A stretch of 64,000 nt of DNA from Burkholderiales bacterium (GCA_017307865.1 JAFKGE010000015.1:124001-188000), one strand, 5' to 3'; shown: positions 50,083 to 59,473, numbered from the stretch's first letter. Notes: generated by a model from the sequence alone, not told the origin. Translations and numbers: made by a program.

Positions 50083-51291
50083 ATGGATTTGGCATTCACC
50101 CCCGACGAGTTGAAGTTTCGCGACGAGATTCGCGCCTGGGTCAAGGCAAACCTGCCACCGGCGATTGCCGCCAAGGTGCACAAGGCGCAGAACCTGACGC
50201 GCGACGACATGCAAACCTGGGCCAAGATTCTGGGCAAGAAGGGCTGGCTGGGCTACGGCTGGCCCAAGCCATTCGGCGGCCCCGGCTGGACCGCCGTGCA
50301 AAAGCACCTGTTCGAAGAGGAATGCGCCATGGCCGGCGCGCCACGCATCGTGCCCTTCGGCCCGGTGATGGTGGCGCCGGTCATCATGGCCTATGGCACG
50401 CCCGAGCAGCAAAAGCGCTTTCTGCCCGGCATCGCCAGCGGCGAGGTGTGGTGGAGCCAGGGCTACAGCGAGCCGGGCTCGGGCTCGGACCTGGCGTCGC
50501 TGCGCACCAAGGCCGAGCGCAAGGGCGACAAGTACATCGTCAACGGCCAGAAGACTTGGACCACGCTGGGCCAGTACGGCGAGTGGATGTTCAACCTGGT
50601 GCGCACCAGCAGCGAGGGCAAGCCGCAGACCGGCATTTCATTCCTCTTGATCGACATGAAGTCGCCCGGCGTGAGCGTGCGCCCGATCAAGCTGCTGGAG
50701 GGCGGGCACGAGGTCAACGACGTGTTCTTCGACAACGTCGAGGTGCCGGCCGACCAGCTGATCGGCGAGGAGAACAAGGGCTGGACCTACGCCAAGCTGC
50801 TGCTGTCGCACGAGCGCACCAACATCGCCGACGTCAACCGCGCCAAGCGCGAGCTGGAGCGGCTCAAGCGCATCGCCAAGGCCGAGGGCGTGTACGACGA
50901 CCTGCGCTTTCGCGACCAGATCGCCCTGCTGGAGGTGGACATCGTGGCGCTGGAGATGCTGGTGCTGCGCGTGCTGTCGGCCGAAAAATCGGGCCGCAAC
51001 GCGCTGGACATCGCCGGCCTGCTGAAGATCAAGGGCAGCGAGATCCAGCAGCGCTACAGCGAGCTGATGATGCTGGCCGCCGGGCCCTACGCCCTGCCCT
51101 ACATCTTCGAGGCCATGGAAGCCGGCTGGCAGGGCGACCAGGCCGCCGCGGCCGGCCTGCAGGGCTTTCCGGGCGGCAACGTCGACAACGCGCCGCTGGC
51201 GCCCACCTACTTCAACATGCGCAAGACCACCATCTACGGCGGCAGCAACGAGGTGCAGCGCAACATCGTCGCGCAGACGGTGCTGGGCTGA
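50083..51291 (+). CDS. Acyl-CoA dehydrogenase (PimC-like)
   Basis: This 402-residue FAD enzyme starts MDLAFTPDELKFRDEIRAWVKANLP. WWSQGYSEPGSGSDLASLRTKAER is the flavin/substrate loop of the family, and MRKTTIYGGSNEVQRNIVAQTVLG closes the active site. It abstracts a hydride from an acyl-CoA beta carbon and passes electrons to ETF. With the next gene it resembles the PimC/PimD pair that oxidises dicarboxylic acyl-CoAs such as pimeloyl-CoA, but the sequence does not fix the substrate. AAGGAG precedes the start. Confidence 0.9.
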   Translation: MDLAFTPDELKFRDEIRAWVKANLPPAIAAKVHKAQNLTRDDMQTWAKILGKKGWLGYGWPKPFGGPGWTAVQKHLFEEECAMAGAPRIVPFGPVMVAPVIMAYGTPEQQKRFLPGIASGEVWWSQGYSEPGSGSDLASLRTKAERKGDKYIVNGQKTWTTLGQYGEWMFNLVRTSSEGKPQTGISFLLIDMKSPGVSVRPIKLLEGGHEVNDVFFDNVEVPADQLIGEENKGWTYAKLLLSHERTNIADVNRAKRELERLKRIAKAEGVYDDLRFRDQIALLEVDIVALEMLVLRVLSAEKSGRNALDIAGLLKIKGSEIQQRYSELMMLAAGPYALPYIFEAMEAGWQGDQAAAAGLQGFPGGNVDNAPLAPTYFNMRKTTIYGGSNEVQRNIVAQTVLG

Positions 51292-51318
51292 GAGGCGCTA
51301 TTGACCTGACGCCAGAAA

Positions 51319-51433
51319 CAGCCGAACGCAGAGGACGCAAAGGATTCGCAGAGGACGCAAAAGAAAAACCAAAACATGTTTTTGAATTCTTCTGCGCCCT
51401 CTGCGTCATCTTTGCGCTCTCTGCGTTCGGCTG
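51319..51433. repeat. 115-bp palindromic repeat element
   Basis: CAGCCGAACGCAGAG at 51319 is perfectly inverted at 51419-51433, and GCAGAGGACGCAAA-type blocks are mirrored inside. It lies between two acyl-CoA dehydrogenase genes. Hairpins of this GCAGAGGACGCA type are common in many proteobacteria. Confidence 0.75.
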
Positions 51434-51465
51434 TTCTGCCTTGACAGACTCCAAGGAAGACCATC

Positions 51466-52581
51466 ATGGATTTCGATTTTTCCGACGACCAACTGGCCTT
51501 GCGCGACGCCGTCGCCAAGTGGGTTGAAAAAAGCTATGACGTCGAGCGCCGCAAGGCCATCGTGGCGGCCGGCGGCTTCGACCGCGGCGCCTACGACGCG
51601 CTGGCCGAGCTGGGCCTGACCGGCATCTGCATCGGCGAGGACCACGGCGGCCTGGGCATGGGCCCGGTGGAGGCCATGGTGGTGCTGGAGGAGCTGGGGC
51701 GCGGCATCGTGTGCGAGCCGCTGGCGCAGGCTTTCGTCACCAGCACCGTCATCCAGACCCATGGCAGCAACGAGGTCAAGAACAGCTGGCTGCCCAAAAT
51801 TGCCAGCGGGCAGGCCCTGGTGGTGCTGGCGCAGCAGGAGCGCCCCGCGCGCTACCGGCTCGACGTTTGCGAAGCAAAAGCCACCAAAGCGGGCGCCGGA
51901 TATGCGCTGACAGCTCTCAAAAACATAGTTCCCGCCGGCGATCAGGCCGACGCCTTCGTGGTGTCCGCCATGCTGGACGGCCAGCTGGCGCTGTTTCTGG
52001 TCGAGCGCTCGGCCCAGGGCGTCGCCACCCGCGGCTACCCGACGCAGGACGAGGCGCGCGCGGCCGACCTCAAGCTGGACGGCGCCCCCGCGCAGCTCAT
52101 CACCACCGACGGCTTGGCGGCGCTGCAGCTCGCGTCGGATGTCGGCGTCGCCTGCACCTGCGCCCTGGGCGTGGGCGCGATGGACCAGACGCTGAAGCTG
52201 ACGGTCGAGTACATGAACCAGCGCAAGCAGTTCGGCGTGCTCATCGCCAGCTTCCAGGCGCTGCGCCATCGCGTGGCCGACATGAAGATGCAGCTGGAGC
52301 TGGCGCGCTCGATGAGCTACTACGCCACGCTCAAGCTGGGCGCGCCCGCGGCCGAGCGCGGCCAGGCGCTGTCGCGCGCCAAGGTGCAGTTGGGCCAGTC
52401 GATGCGCTTTGTCGGCCAGCAGTCGGTGCAGTTGCACGGCGGCATCGGCGTGACCGACGAGTACATCGGCAGCCACTACTTCAAGTACCTGACGCAGCTG
52501 GAGCTGAGCTGGGGCGACACCCTGCACCACCTGGGCCAGGTGAGCGAGCGCATGACCGAGACCGCCGGCGTGTTTGCCTGA
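51466..52581 (+). CDS. Acyl-CoA dehydrogenase (PimD-like)
   Basis: This 371-residue enzyme starts MDFDFSDDQLALRDAVAKWVEKSYDVERRKAI. The middle beta domain lacks the SEP loop of the upstream paralogue and has LVVLAQQERPARYRL instead, a weak match typical of the smaller PimD-like partner. C-terminal YMNQRKQFGVLIASFQALRHRVADM and QLHGGIGVTDEYIGSHYFKYL contain the conserved helices of the four-helix domain. A degraded repeat copy (51875-51930) is read antisense but in frame as part of AKATKAGAGYALTALKNI. A good terminator lies 45 bases after the stop. Confidence 0.88.
   Translation: MDFDFSDDQLALRDAVAKWVEKSYDVERRKAIVAAGGFDRGAYDALAELGLTGICIGEDHGGLGMGPVEAMVVLEELGRGIVCEPLAQAFVTSTVIQTHGSNEVKNSWLPKIASGQALVVLAQQERPARYRLDVCEAKATKAGAGYALTALKNIVPAGDQADAFVVSAMLDGQLALFLVERSAQGVATRGYPTQDEARAADLKLDGAPAQLITTDGLAALQLASDVGVACTCALGVGAMDQTLKLTVEYMNQRKQFGVLIASFQALRHRVADMKMQLELARSMSYYATLKLGAPAAERGQALSRAKVQLGQSMRFVGQQSVQLHGGIGVTDEYIGSHYFKYLTQLELSWGDTLHHLGQVSERMTETAGVFA
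51875..51930 (-). repeat. Dispersed Comamonadaceae-type repeat, degenerate copy 8
   Basis: On the minus strand it reads TTTTTGAGAGCTGTCAGCGC, then ATATCC and GCTTTGGTGGC, alignable with copy 7 with scattered substitutions. It lies in the coding region of the PimD-like gene. Confidence 0.55.
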
Positions 52582-52625
52582 CCCCGGCGCCCGCACGCCC
52601 CCCGGGGCGCGGGCTTATCATGCCG

Positions 52626-52660
52626 AACGGCGCTGCGCATGTGCAGCGCCGTTTTTGTTT
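52626..52660 (+). terminator. Rho-independent terminator after the acyl-CoA dehydrogenases
   Basis: The stem AACGGCGCTGC/GCAGCGCCGTT with a six-base loop is followed by TTTTGTTTTT. It ends seven bases before the next start codon, so the MFS gene needs promoter activity inside or next to it. Confidence 0.9.
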
Positions 52661-52666
52661 TTGCCC

Positions 52667-54097
52667 ATGCCGACGCCCGCCGACGCCCCCCGAGGCCCCG
52701 CCAATCCGCGCCTGGTGCTGTGGATCATCGCCATCGGCATGTTCATGCAGCTGCTGGACTCGACCATCGTCAACACCGCGCTGCCGGCGATGGCGCGCAG
52801 TCTGGGCGAGCAGCCGCTGCGCATGCAGGCGGTGGTGGTGTCCTACGCGCTCACCATGGCGGTGGTCATCCCGGCCACCGGCTGGCTGGCCGACCGCTTC
52901 GGCACGCAGCGCATCTTCTCGCTGGCGATCGCCCTGTTCACCGCCGGCTCGATCGCCTGCGCGGCCTCGGCCACGCTCAACCAGCTGATCGCCGCGCGCG
53001 TGCTGCAGGGCGTGGGCGGCGCCATGCTGATGCCCGTGGGGCGCCTGGTGGTGCTGCGCGCCTTTCCCAAGGAGCAGTTCCTGGAGGCGATCAGCTTCGT
53101 CGCCATCCCGGCGCTGGTCGGCCCGCTGATCGGCCCCACGCTGGGCGGCTGGCTGGTCGAGGTGGCCAGCTGGCACTGGATTTTTCTCATCAACGTGCCG
53201 GTCGGGTTGATCGGCATCATGGCCTCGCAGCGCTACATCCCCAACTTTCTGGCCACCAAGCCCGGCCGCTTCGATCTGGCCGGCTACCTGCTGCTGGCGG
53301 TCGCCATGGTGGCGACCTCGCTGGCGCTCGATGGCCTGTCGGGCCTGGGCTGGGCGCACACGCTGCTGGTGCTGCTGATGGTGCTGGGCCTGGCCGCGCT
53401 GGCCGCCTACTGGCTGCACGCGCTGCGCAGCCCGGCGCCGATCTTCTCGCCGGCGTTGTTCACCATGCAGAGCTACCGCGTGGGCCTGCTGGGCAACCTG
53501 TTCGCGCGCATCGGCTCGGGCGCCATGCCCTATCTGCTGCCGCTGCTGCTGCAGCTGGCGCTGGGTTATTCGCCCGCGCAGGCCGGCATGCTGATGCTGC
53601 CGGTGGCCATTGCCGGCATGCTCAGCAAGCGCGCGGCCACGGGCATCATCACCCAGTGGGGCTACCAGCCGGTGCTGGTCAGCAACACGCTGCTGCTGGG
53701 CGCGATGATCGCCTCCTTCGCTCTGATGGGCCCCGATCAGCCGCTGTGGGCGCGCATCGTGCAGCTGGCGTTGTTCGGCGCCATCAACTCGTTTCAGTTC
53801 ACCGCCATGAACGCGGTCACGCTGAAAGACCTGGCGCCGCAACAGGCGGCCAGCGGCAACAGCCTGTTTTCCATGGTGCAGATGCTGGGCATGAGCCTGG
53901 GCGTGACCTGCGCGGCGGCCCTGCTGGTGGCCTTCAGCAACTGGTTTTCGGACGGTGGCGGCCACGGGCTGCCGGTGTTTCGCGCCGCCTTCATCGCCAT
54001 CGGCGTGATGACCATGGGCTCGGCCGCCATCTTCTGGCAGCTGGAGCAGGGCCGCCACGCGGTGCCGACGCGCAGCCACGCGGTCGACGACGTGTGA
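52667..54097 (+). CDS. DHA2-family MFS multidrug efflux transporter
   Basis: This 476-residue inner-membrane carrier has fourteen hydrophobic helices. QLLDSTIVNTALPAMARSLG is the DHA2 motif D1 and GWLADRFGTQRIF motif A. IGPTLGGWLVEVASWHWIFLINVPVG is motif C, typical of drug:proton antiporters such as EmrB. No EmrA-type adaptor is nearby. The start at 52667 begins with family homology directly after the terminator; an open upstream frame reads Cys-rich text. It is convergent with nicB: the stop codons abut as TGATCA. Confidence 0.88.
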   Translation: MPTPADAPRGPANPRLVLWIIAIGMFMQLLDSTIVNTALPAMARSLGEQPLRMQAVVVSYALTMAVVIPATGWLADRFGTQRIFSLAIALFTAGSIACAASATLNQLIAARVLQGVGGAMLMPVGRLVVLRAFPKEQFLEAISFVAIPALVGPLIGPTLGGWLVEVASWHWIFLINVPVGLIGIMASQRYIPNFLATKPGRFDLAGYLLLAVAMVATSLALDGLSGLGWAHTLLVLLMVLGLAALAAYWLHALRSPAPIFSPALFTMQSYRVGLLGNLFARIGSGAMPYLLPLLLQLALGYSPAQAGMLMLPVAIAGMLSKRAATGIITQWGYQPVLVSNTLLLGAMIASFALMGPDQPLWARIVQLALFGAINSFQFTAMNAVTLKDLAPQQAASGNSLFSMVQMLGMSLGVTCAAALLVAFSNWFSDGGGHGLPVFRAAFIAIGVMTMGSAAIFWQLEQGRHAVPTRSHAVDDV

Positions 54098-57000
54098 TCA
54101 GGGCGCGGCCTGCGCCCGCGCCCGTGCCACCGCCTCGGGCAGGTCGCGCCAGGCCGGGCGCTGCGGTGCAAAGCGCGCGCGCATATAGCCGGCCAGCTCG
54201 GCCAACTGCGCATCGTCGAACGCCTGGCTGAACGCCGGCATGAAGCCGATGTCGCGCGTGGCCGGCTCCTGCACGCCCTCCAGGATGGTGCGCAGCAGGT
54301 TGTCGGGGCGGTCGCTGTGCAGGTTGCCGTTGAGCGCCAGCGGCACGTTCAGGCCCAGCACGCCCGGGCCGTTGCCGTCGTGGTGGCAGGCGCCGCAGGC
54401 CTGCTCGAACAGGCGCTGCGCCGGCCCCAGCAGCGCGGGCGCGGCCTGCGCGCCCCGGGCAATGGCGGCAGCCGCCGCCTGCTCGGCCTGCTGCGGCGTG
54501 GCCCCGGTGCCGAACGAAGCCAGGTAGTGCGCCATGGCGCGCACGTCGGCCTCGGGCACGTCCTGCAGGTTGCGCACCACCTCGGCCATGGGGCCGCCCA
54601 CCGCGCCGTGCTGCGGGCTGTGGCCCTGGCGCAGGTAGTCGTAAAGGGCCTGCTCGGTCCAAGGCACGGGGCCGGGCTGGCGTGCCGTCAGCGACGGCGC
54701 CTCCCAGCCCTTGACCAAGGCGCCGCTCAGAAAGGCCGTGCCGCCCTGCTCCGCGCCCAGCGCGTTGCGCGGCGTGTGGCAGGCGCCGCAGTGGCCCACG
54801 CCATTGACGAGGTATTCGCCACGCTGCCACTGCGCCGAGCGCGTGGTCTCGCCGCTTGGGCGCGGGCCGGCGTCCAGGTACAGCGCGTTCCAGCCGACCA
54901 GCAGCAGGCGCAGGCTGAAGGGAAACTTCAGCTGCGTGGACGAGGCTTCGGCGCGCACCGGCGGCTGGCTCATCAGCCAGGCGTAGAGGGCCGTCAAGTC
55001 CTCGTCCGTCATCCGCGTGTACGCCGTGTAGGGGAAGGCCGGGTACAGGCGATGGCCGTCGCGCGCAACGCCCTCGCGCATGGCGCGCTGAAAGGCGCTG
55101 AAGGACCAGGCGCCGATGCCCGTCGCCACATCGGGCGTGATGTTGGTGCTGTAGACGGTGCCGAAAGGCGTGTCCATGGCCAGCCCGCCGGCCAGCGCGG
55201 GGCCATCGGGCGCGCTGTGGCATTGCGCGCAATTGCCCAGCGCGGCGAGCTGGCGGCCTTTCTCGATGGTCTGCGCCGTGTAGACCGTGGCCGACGCTGG
55301 CGCCACCGGTGCGATGGCAGAGCGCCAGCCCAGCAGGCCCAGCACCACGCCGAGCGCGCCCGCAAGCAACCCACCCACTTTGAGCTTGCGCCGGCGCGGC
55401 CAAGGCGCATCGGCGGGCGGCCGCGGCAGGGCCGGCGCCGCGCCCGCAGGCGCGCCGGGAGCGGCGGGCAAGGGCGTGGGGTTCAGCGCCGCGCGCACCA
55501 CCTCGGGCGTGAAGGGTGGCTGGCGCAGGCGCACGCCGGTGGCGTCGAAGATGGCGTTGGCGATGGCCGCCGTGCCCGGCACCGAGGACGACTCGCCCAC
55601 GCCCAGCGGGGGTTCGCCCGGCCGTGGCATCTGCATCACCTCGATGACCGGCACCTCACGAAAGCTCAGGATGGGGTAGCTGCCCCATTCGCGGCTGGCG
55701 GGCAGCTGGGTGGCGCTGTCGATGCGCAGCTGCTCCTTGAGCGCGCGGCTGGTGGTCTGCAGCACGTTGCCGTGCACCTGGTGCTCCACCCCCGCCGGGT
55801 TGACGACCAGGCCCGCATCGTGCCCCACCACCACGCGCCTGACGTGCACCTCGCCGGTGGAGCGGTTGACATCCACGTCGGCCACCCAGGCCGACCAGGC
55901 CGCGCCGAAGCCCGGCCACTTGCTGTGCACATAGCGCGCATAGGCCACGCCCTGGCCTTGCAGCCAGTCGCCGCGGGCGCCCTGCTGCTGCGGCGTGGTG
56001 TGGGGCTGCCAGCCGGCGCGCGTGGCGGTGGCCTGCAGCAGCTCGTGGGCACGTGGGTCTTTCAGGTATTGCAGGCGAAAGGCCACCGGGTCGGCGCCCG
56101 CGGCGTGGGCCAATTCGTCGATGTAGCTCTCGTGCGCAAAGCTGTTGGGCAGGGCCGACACGCCGCGCAGCCAGGCCGCGCGCAGGATGGGCGCCATGTC
56201 GTTGATGGTGACGCGCAGATCGGCGATGTCATACGGCGGGCGCGCGGTGCGATCGCCCATGGCGAAGGCGTGCGCACCGGGTTCCACCGCGCGCGTCAGC
56301 AGCAGGGCCAGCGTGGGCGCGGCATTGGACGGGTAGCTGCTGCGAAAGTCGTAGCCGGCGATGCCGCCCTCGGCCGTCACGCCGCCGCGCACTTCCATCA
56401 GCTGCGCGGCGCCCTTGGGCTCCCACAGGTTTTCCTGTTCGCGCGTGAGCTGCACGCGCACCGGCGCGCCCACGGCGCGGGCGAGCAACGCCGCATCGGC
56501 CGCCACGTCGTCTGCGCCGTTGCGGCCGTAGCAGCCCGAGGCCTCCAGCCGCACCACGTCGATGGCCACGTCGGGCAGGCCCAGCAGGCGCGACAAATCG
56601 GCGCGCAGCGCATGCGGGTGCTGGCTGCCGGCGTACACGCGCAGCGTGGGCGCCTCGCCTTCACCACGCCAGTCGGCCACCGCACACGAGGGGCCGATGG
56701 ACGCGTGCAGCTGGTACGGCCACACATAGGTGCGCTCCAGCACCTGGCTGGCACCGGCCAGCGCCGCGTCGACGTCGCCCTCGTCGACCACCTGGCGCGC
56801 GGTGGCGGGGTTGTCGCGCAGGGCCTGGGCCACGTCGCCCAGCGGTGGCATGCCGGGCCAGGGCTTCCAGCGCACGACGAGCTGGGCGGCGGCCTGCTCG
56901 GCCTGCTCCTCGCGCTCGGCCACCACGCCGACGAAGTCGCGGATCACCACCACGGCGCGAAGACCCGGGATGTGCGCGATCGAGCGTTCGTCCACCGATT

Positions 57001-57745
57001 CGAGCGTGTTGCCGATGAACTCGCCGTGGTCGGCCCCGGCATACGGCGGGCGCAACACGCGGCCATGCAGCATGCCGGGCAGGCGCACGTCGTGCACGAA
57101 CACCGCCTCGCCGAAGGCCTTGGCGGCGATGTCCACGCGCGGCGCACTCTGGCCGACCACCCGGTGCTCGGCCACGGGCTTGACGGGAACGTCGGCATCC
57201 AGCGTCAGCACCACGCGCCGGCCTTGCAGCAGCTCGCCATAGCCCACGCCGCGCGCGGCATCGCCGCTGACACTGACGTGGCCCGCATCGGCGCGCAGTT
57301 GATCGGGCGCCACCTGCAGCCGCTCGGCCGCCTGCGCCAGCAGCCAGGCACGCGCCTGCGCCGCCGCCTGGCGCAGCGGCACGGCGCTGATCTGGATGGA
57401 AGCGCTGGCAATGGTGGGGCCCTGGTTGGGCGCGCGGCCGGTGTCGCCCAACACCATGTCCACCTGGTCCATCCGCAGGTCCAGCTCCTCGGCCACGATC
57501 TGCCCCAGCGCGGTGCGGATGCCGGTGCCCAGATCGACGTGACCGTTCAGCCCCAACGCGGTGCCATCGTCCCACACCGCCAGCAGGATCTCGACCCCCT
57601 CGGCGGGGTTGCTGGCGATGAACGGGGGTTGCCCTGGCGTGGGTGGCGGGGGCGGCGGCGGCTCGCGTGTGACCAGCAGCACGCCCTGGGCGCGCAGGAA
57701 GTCGCCGCGCGTGCGCAGGCGGCTCAGGCGCTCGTGGCCTTGCAT
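54098..57745 (-). CDS. NicB-like molybdenum hydroxylase fused to tri-haem cytochrome c
   Basis: This 1215-residue protein has a xanthine-dehydrogenase-family molybdopterin domain in residues 1-770, with GVGESSSVPGTAAIANAIFDATGVRLR carrying the catalytic Glu. One transmembrane helix lies near 790-812 (GGLLAGALGVVLGLLGW). Three cytochrome c domains follow, with haem sites CAQCH near 838 and CGACH near 985 and 1116. This is the layout of NicB of Pseudomonas putida nicotinate dehydrogenase. It hydroxylates an N-heterocycle and sends electrons through the haems to the respiratory chain. The start at 57745 overlaps the 2Fe-2S gene by 22 bases. Isoquinoline or another substrate is possible. Confidence 0.85.
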   Translation of the reverse strand: MQGHERLSRLRTRGDFLRAQGVLLVTREPPPPPPPTPGQPPFIASNPAEGVEILLAVWDDGTALGLNGHVDLGTGIRTALGQIVAEELDLRMDQVDMVLGDTGRAPNQGPTIASASIQISAVPLRQAAAQARAWLLAQAAERLQVAPDQLRADAGHVSVSGDAARGVGYGELLQGRRVVLTLDADVPVKPVAEHRVVGQSAPRVDIAAKAFGEAVFVHDVRLPGMLHGRVLRPPYAGADHGEFIGNTLESVDERSIAHIPGLRAVVVIRDFVGVVAEREEQAEQAAAQLVVRWKPWPGMPPLGDVAQALRDNPATARQVVDEGDVDAALAGASQVLERTYVWPYQLHASIGPSCAVADWRGEGEAPTLRVYAGSQHPHALRADLSRLLGLPDVAIDVVRLEASGCYGRNGADDVAADAALLARAVGAPVRVQLTREQENLWEPKGAAQLMEVRGGVTAEGGIAGYDFRSSYPSNAAPTLALLLTRAVEPGAHAFAMGDRTARPPYDIADLRVTINDMAPILRAAWLRGVSALPNSFAHESYIDELAHAAGADPVAFRLQYLKDPRAHELLQATATRAGWQPHTTPQQQGARGDWLQGQGVAYARYVHSKWPGFGAAWSAWVADVDVNRSTGEVHVRRVVVGHDAGLVVNPAGVEHQVHGNVLQTTSRALKEQLRIDSATQLPASREWGSYPILSFREVPVIEVMQMPRPGEPPLGVGESSSVPGTAAIANAIFDATGVRLRQPPFTPEVVRAALNPTPLPAAPGAPAGAAPALPRPPADAPWPRRRKLKVGGLLAGALGVVLGLLGWRSAIAPVAPASATVYTAQTIEKGRQLAALGNCAQCHSAPDGPALAGGLAMDTPFGTVYSTNITPDVATGIGAWSFSAFQRAMREGVARDGHRLYPAFPYTAYTRMTDEDLTALYAWLMSQPPVRAEASSTQLKFPFSLRLLLVGWNALYLDAGPRPSGETTRSAQWQRGEYLVNGVGHCGACHTPRNALGAEQGGTAFLSGALVKGWEAPSLTARQPGPVPWTEQALYDYLRQGHSPQHGAVGGPMAEVVRNLQDVPEADVRAMAHYLASFGTGATPQQAEQAAAAAIARGAQAAPALLGPAQRLFEQACGACHHDGNGPGVLGLNVPLALNGNLHSDRPDNLLRTILEGVQEPATRDIGFMPAFSQAFDDAQLAELAGYMRARFAPQRPAWRDLPEAVARARAQAAP

Positions 57746-58206
57746 GGCATGGCTGCGACGGCGCGCTCGACCGCCGCGAGGATTTCCACGTGCGTGCCGC
57801 AGCGGCACAGGTTGCCGGCCAGCGCATCGCGCACCGCCTGCGCGCTGGGCCGGGGCTCGTGCGCCAGCAGCGCCGCGGTGGTCATGATCATGCCGTTCAG
57901 GCAGTAGCCGCACTGCGCTGCCTGCGCCTGGATGAAGGCGCTTTGCACCGGGTGCGGCCGCGCGCGATCGCCCAAGCCCTCCAGCGTGGTGACGCGCCGC
58001 CCTTGCACCTGCGCCGCCGGAATCACGCAGGCGCGCGCCGCCATGCCGTCCACATGCACCGTGCAGGCGCCGCACTGGCCCAGGCCGCAGCCGTACTTGG
58101 GGCCGTTGAGGTGCAGGTCGTGCCGCAGCACCTGCAGCAGCGTGGCCGAGCGGTCGACGGTGAGCGCGTGCCGCGCTCCGTTGACATCCACGACGATGTC
58201 CCGCAT
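57724..58206 (-). CDS. NicA-like [2Fe-2S] subunit of molybdenum hydroxylase
   Basis: This 160-residue protein (ATG 58227 gives seven more residues) has two [2Fe-2S] clusters: CGLGQCGACTVHVDG in the plant-ferredoxin domain, and QCGYCLNGMIM with CRCGTH in the helical domain. It carries electrons from the molybdenum site to the fused haems of NicB. It overlaps the large-subunit start and lies 17 bases downstream of a MarR gene, so the three form an operon. In P. putida the nic genes are under NicR, also MarR-family. Confidence 0.88.
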   Translation of the reverse strand: MRDIVVDVNGARHALTVDRSATLLQVLRHDLHLNGPKYGCGLGQCGACTVHVDGMAARACVIPAAQVQGRRVTTLEGLGDRARPHPVQSAFIQAQAAQCGYCLNGMIMTTAALLAHEPRPSAQAVRDALAGNLCRCGTHVEILAAVERAVAAMPCKATSA

Positions 58207-58243
58207 CGGGCCGCGGCCGCTCGCCATGGCAGGCGCCCGCCCC

Positions 58244-58702
58244 TCAGGCCGCGGCGGCGCCGCTGATGCGCCGCAGCAGGCGGATGAGCTGCTGGCGCTC
58301 CTCGGCGCTCAGGTCGCCGAAGGTCAGCTCGGTGATCTGCTGCGCGTGCGGCAAGGTTTCGCCCAGCGTGCGCTGGCCCTGCTCGGTCAGCGTCACGGTG
58401 GCGTGGCGCTTGTCGCCCGGCTCGTGCGCCACGCTCACCCAGTCGGTCCACTTGAGCCGCTCGACCAGGCCGCGCACCGAGGGCTCGTCCATGGCGCTCG
58501 CCTGCGCGATCTCGGCGATGGTGGCGCCGGGCCTCTCGCGCACCACGCACAGCACGACGAACTGCGCCGCGCTGAGCTGGCTGGCCGGCACCACCGACTG
58601 GAAAATGGCGGTGTGACGCTGATAGGCGCGCCGCAGCAGGTGGCCGACCTGGTCGGTCACGTGGTAGTCGGCGGATGCGTTGACGGGGCTCGCAGGGTTC
58701 AT
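58244..58702 (-). CDS. MarR-family transcription regulator
   Basis: This 152-residue winged-helix protein has the dimer helices at both ends and SAAQFVVLCVVRERPGATIAEIAQASAMDEPSVRGLVERLKWTDWVS as the reading head, followed by DKRHATVTLTEQGQ, the MarR wing with its DxR. It is first in the nicAB-like operon and probably represses it until the substrate is present. A LIV transporter operon lies just downstream of it on the same strand side. Confidence 0.88.
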   Translation of the reverse strand: MNPASPVNASADYHVTDQVGHLLRRAYQRHTAIFQSVVPASQLSAAQFVVLCVVRERPGATIAEIAQASAMDEPSVRGLVERLKWTDWVSVAHEPGDKRHATVTLTEQGQRTLGETLPHAQQITELTFGDLSAEERQQLIRLLRRISGAAAA

Positions 58703-58723
58703 GGTCGGCTCCAGTCGGCGGGT

Positions 58724-59473
58724 TCAGACACTCAGGTAGGTTCGACGCACGAGTTCGGCCTGGGCCAGTTCGTCCATCGTTCCCTCGAAACGGATCTGGC
58801 CCTTTTCGAGCACGTAGGCGCGATCCGACACCAGTTCGGCGAAATGCAGGTTCTGCTCCGACAGCAGGATGCTCACGCCCTTGGCCTTGAGCTCCGAGAT
58901 CATGTTCGCCATCTGCTCGACGATGACCGGCGCCACGCCCTCCGACGGTTCGTCGAGCAGCACCAGGAAGGGGTTGCCCATCAGCGTGCGGCCGACGGTC
59001 AGCATCTGCTGCTCGCCGCCGCTCATGCGCCCGCCGGGACGGTCGGGCATTTCGCCCAGATTGGGAAAGAGCTGATAGAGCTCCTGCGGCGTCCACCGGG
59101 GCGCGGCCGAGCCGTCGGGCCAGCGGCGCGGCGGCTGGCGGCCGACCTCGAGGTTCTCGGTCACCGTCAGGTCGACGAAGATGCGCCGGTCCTCGGGCAC
59201 GAAGCCCATGCCCAGCGCGGCGATCTGGTAAGGCTGGCGCGCGGAGATGTCGCGCTGCATGAACTGCACCGTGCCCTTGCGCTTGTCCATCAGGCCCATC
59301 AGGGTCTTGAGCGTGGTGGACTTGCCGGCGCCGTTGCGCCCCATCAGGGCCACCACCTCGCCACGGCGCACCTGCAGGTTCAGGTCGAACAGGATTTGCG
59401 CCGCGCCATACCAGGCGCACAGGCCGTGCGCGTCCAGCAGCACGTCGGCGGGATCGGGGTGCGCCGCCGTCAT
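58724..59473 (-). CDS. LivF-type ABC ATPase (operon C)
   Basis: This 249-residue ATPase has Walker A GRNGAGKS, signature MSGGEQQ (Met instead of Leu at the first position), Walker B LVLLDEPSEG, and LLSEQNLHF. It is last in the operon running from 63425 to 58724 (binding protein, fused LivHM, LivG, LivF). It overlaps LivG by four bases. Being next to the nicAB-like genes it may import their substrate. Confidence 0.92.
   Translation of the reverse strand: MTAAHPDPADVLLDAHGLCAWYGAAQILFDLNLQVRRGEVVALMGRNGAGKSTTLKTLMGLMDKRKGTVQFMQRDISARQPYQIAALGMGFVPEDRRIFVDLTVTENLEVGRQPPRRWPDGSAAPRWTPQELYQLFPNLGEMPDRPGGRMSGGEQQMLTVGRTLMGNPFLVLLDEPSEGVAPVIVEQMANMISELKAKGVSILLSEQNLHFAELVSDRAYVLEKGQIRFEGTMDELAQAELVRRTYLSV

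Noticed and set aside
53991-55403. Alternative minus-strand frame inside the cytochrome part of the hydroxylase gene
   Set aside because: It reads the same DNA out of frame and lacks the CxxCH motifs that the chosen frame shows.
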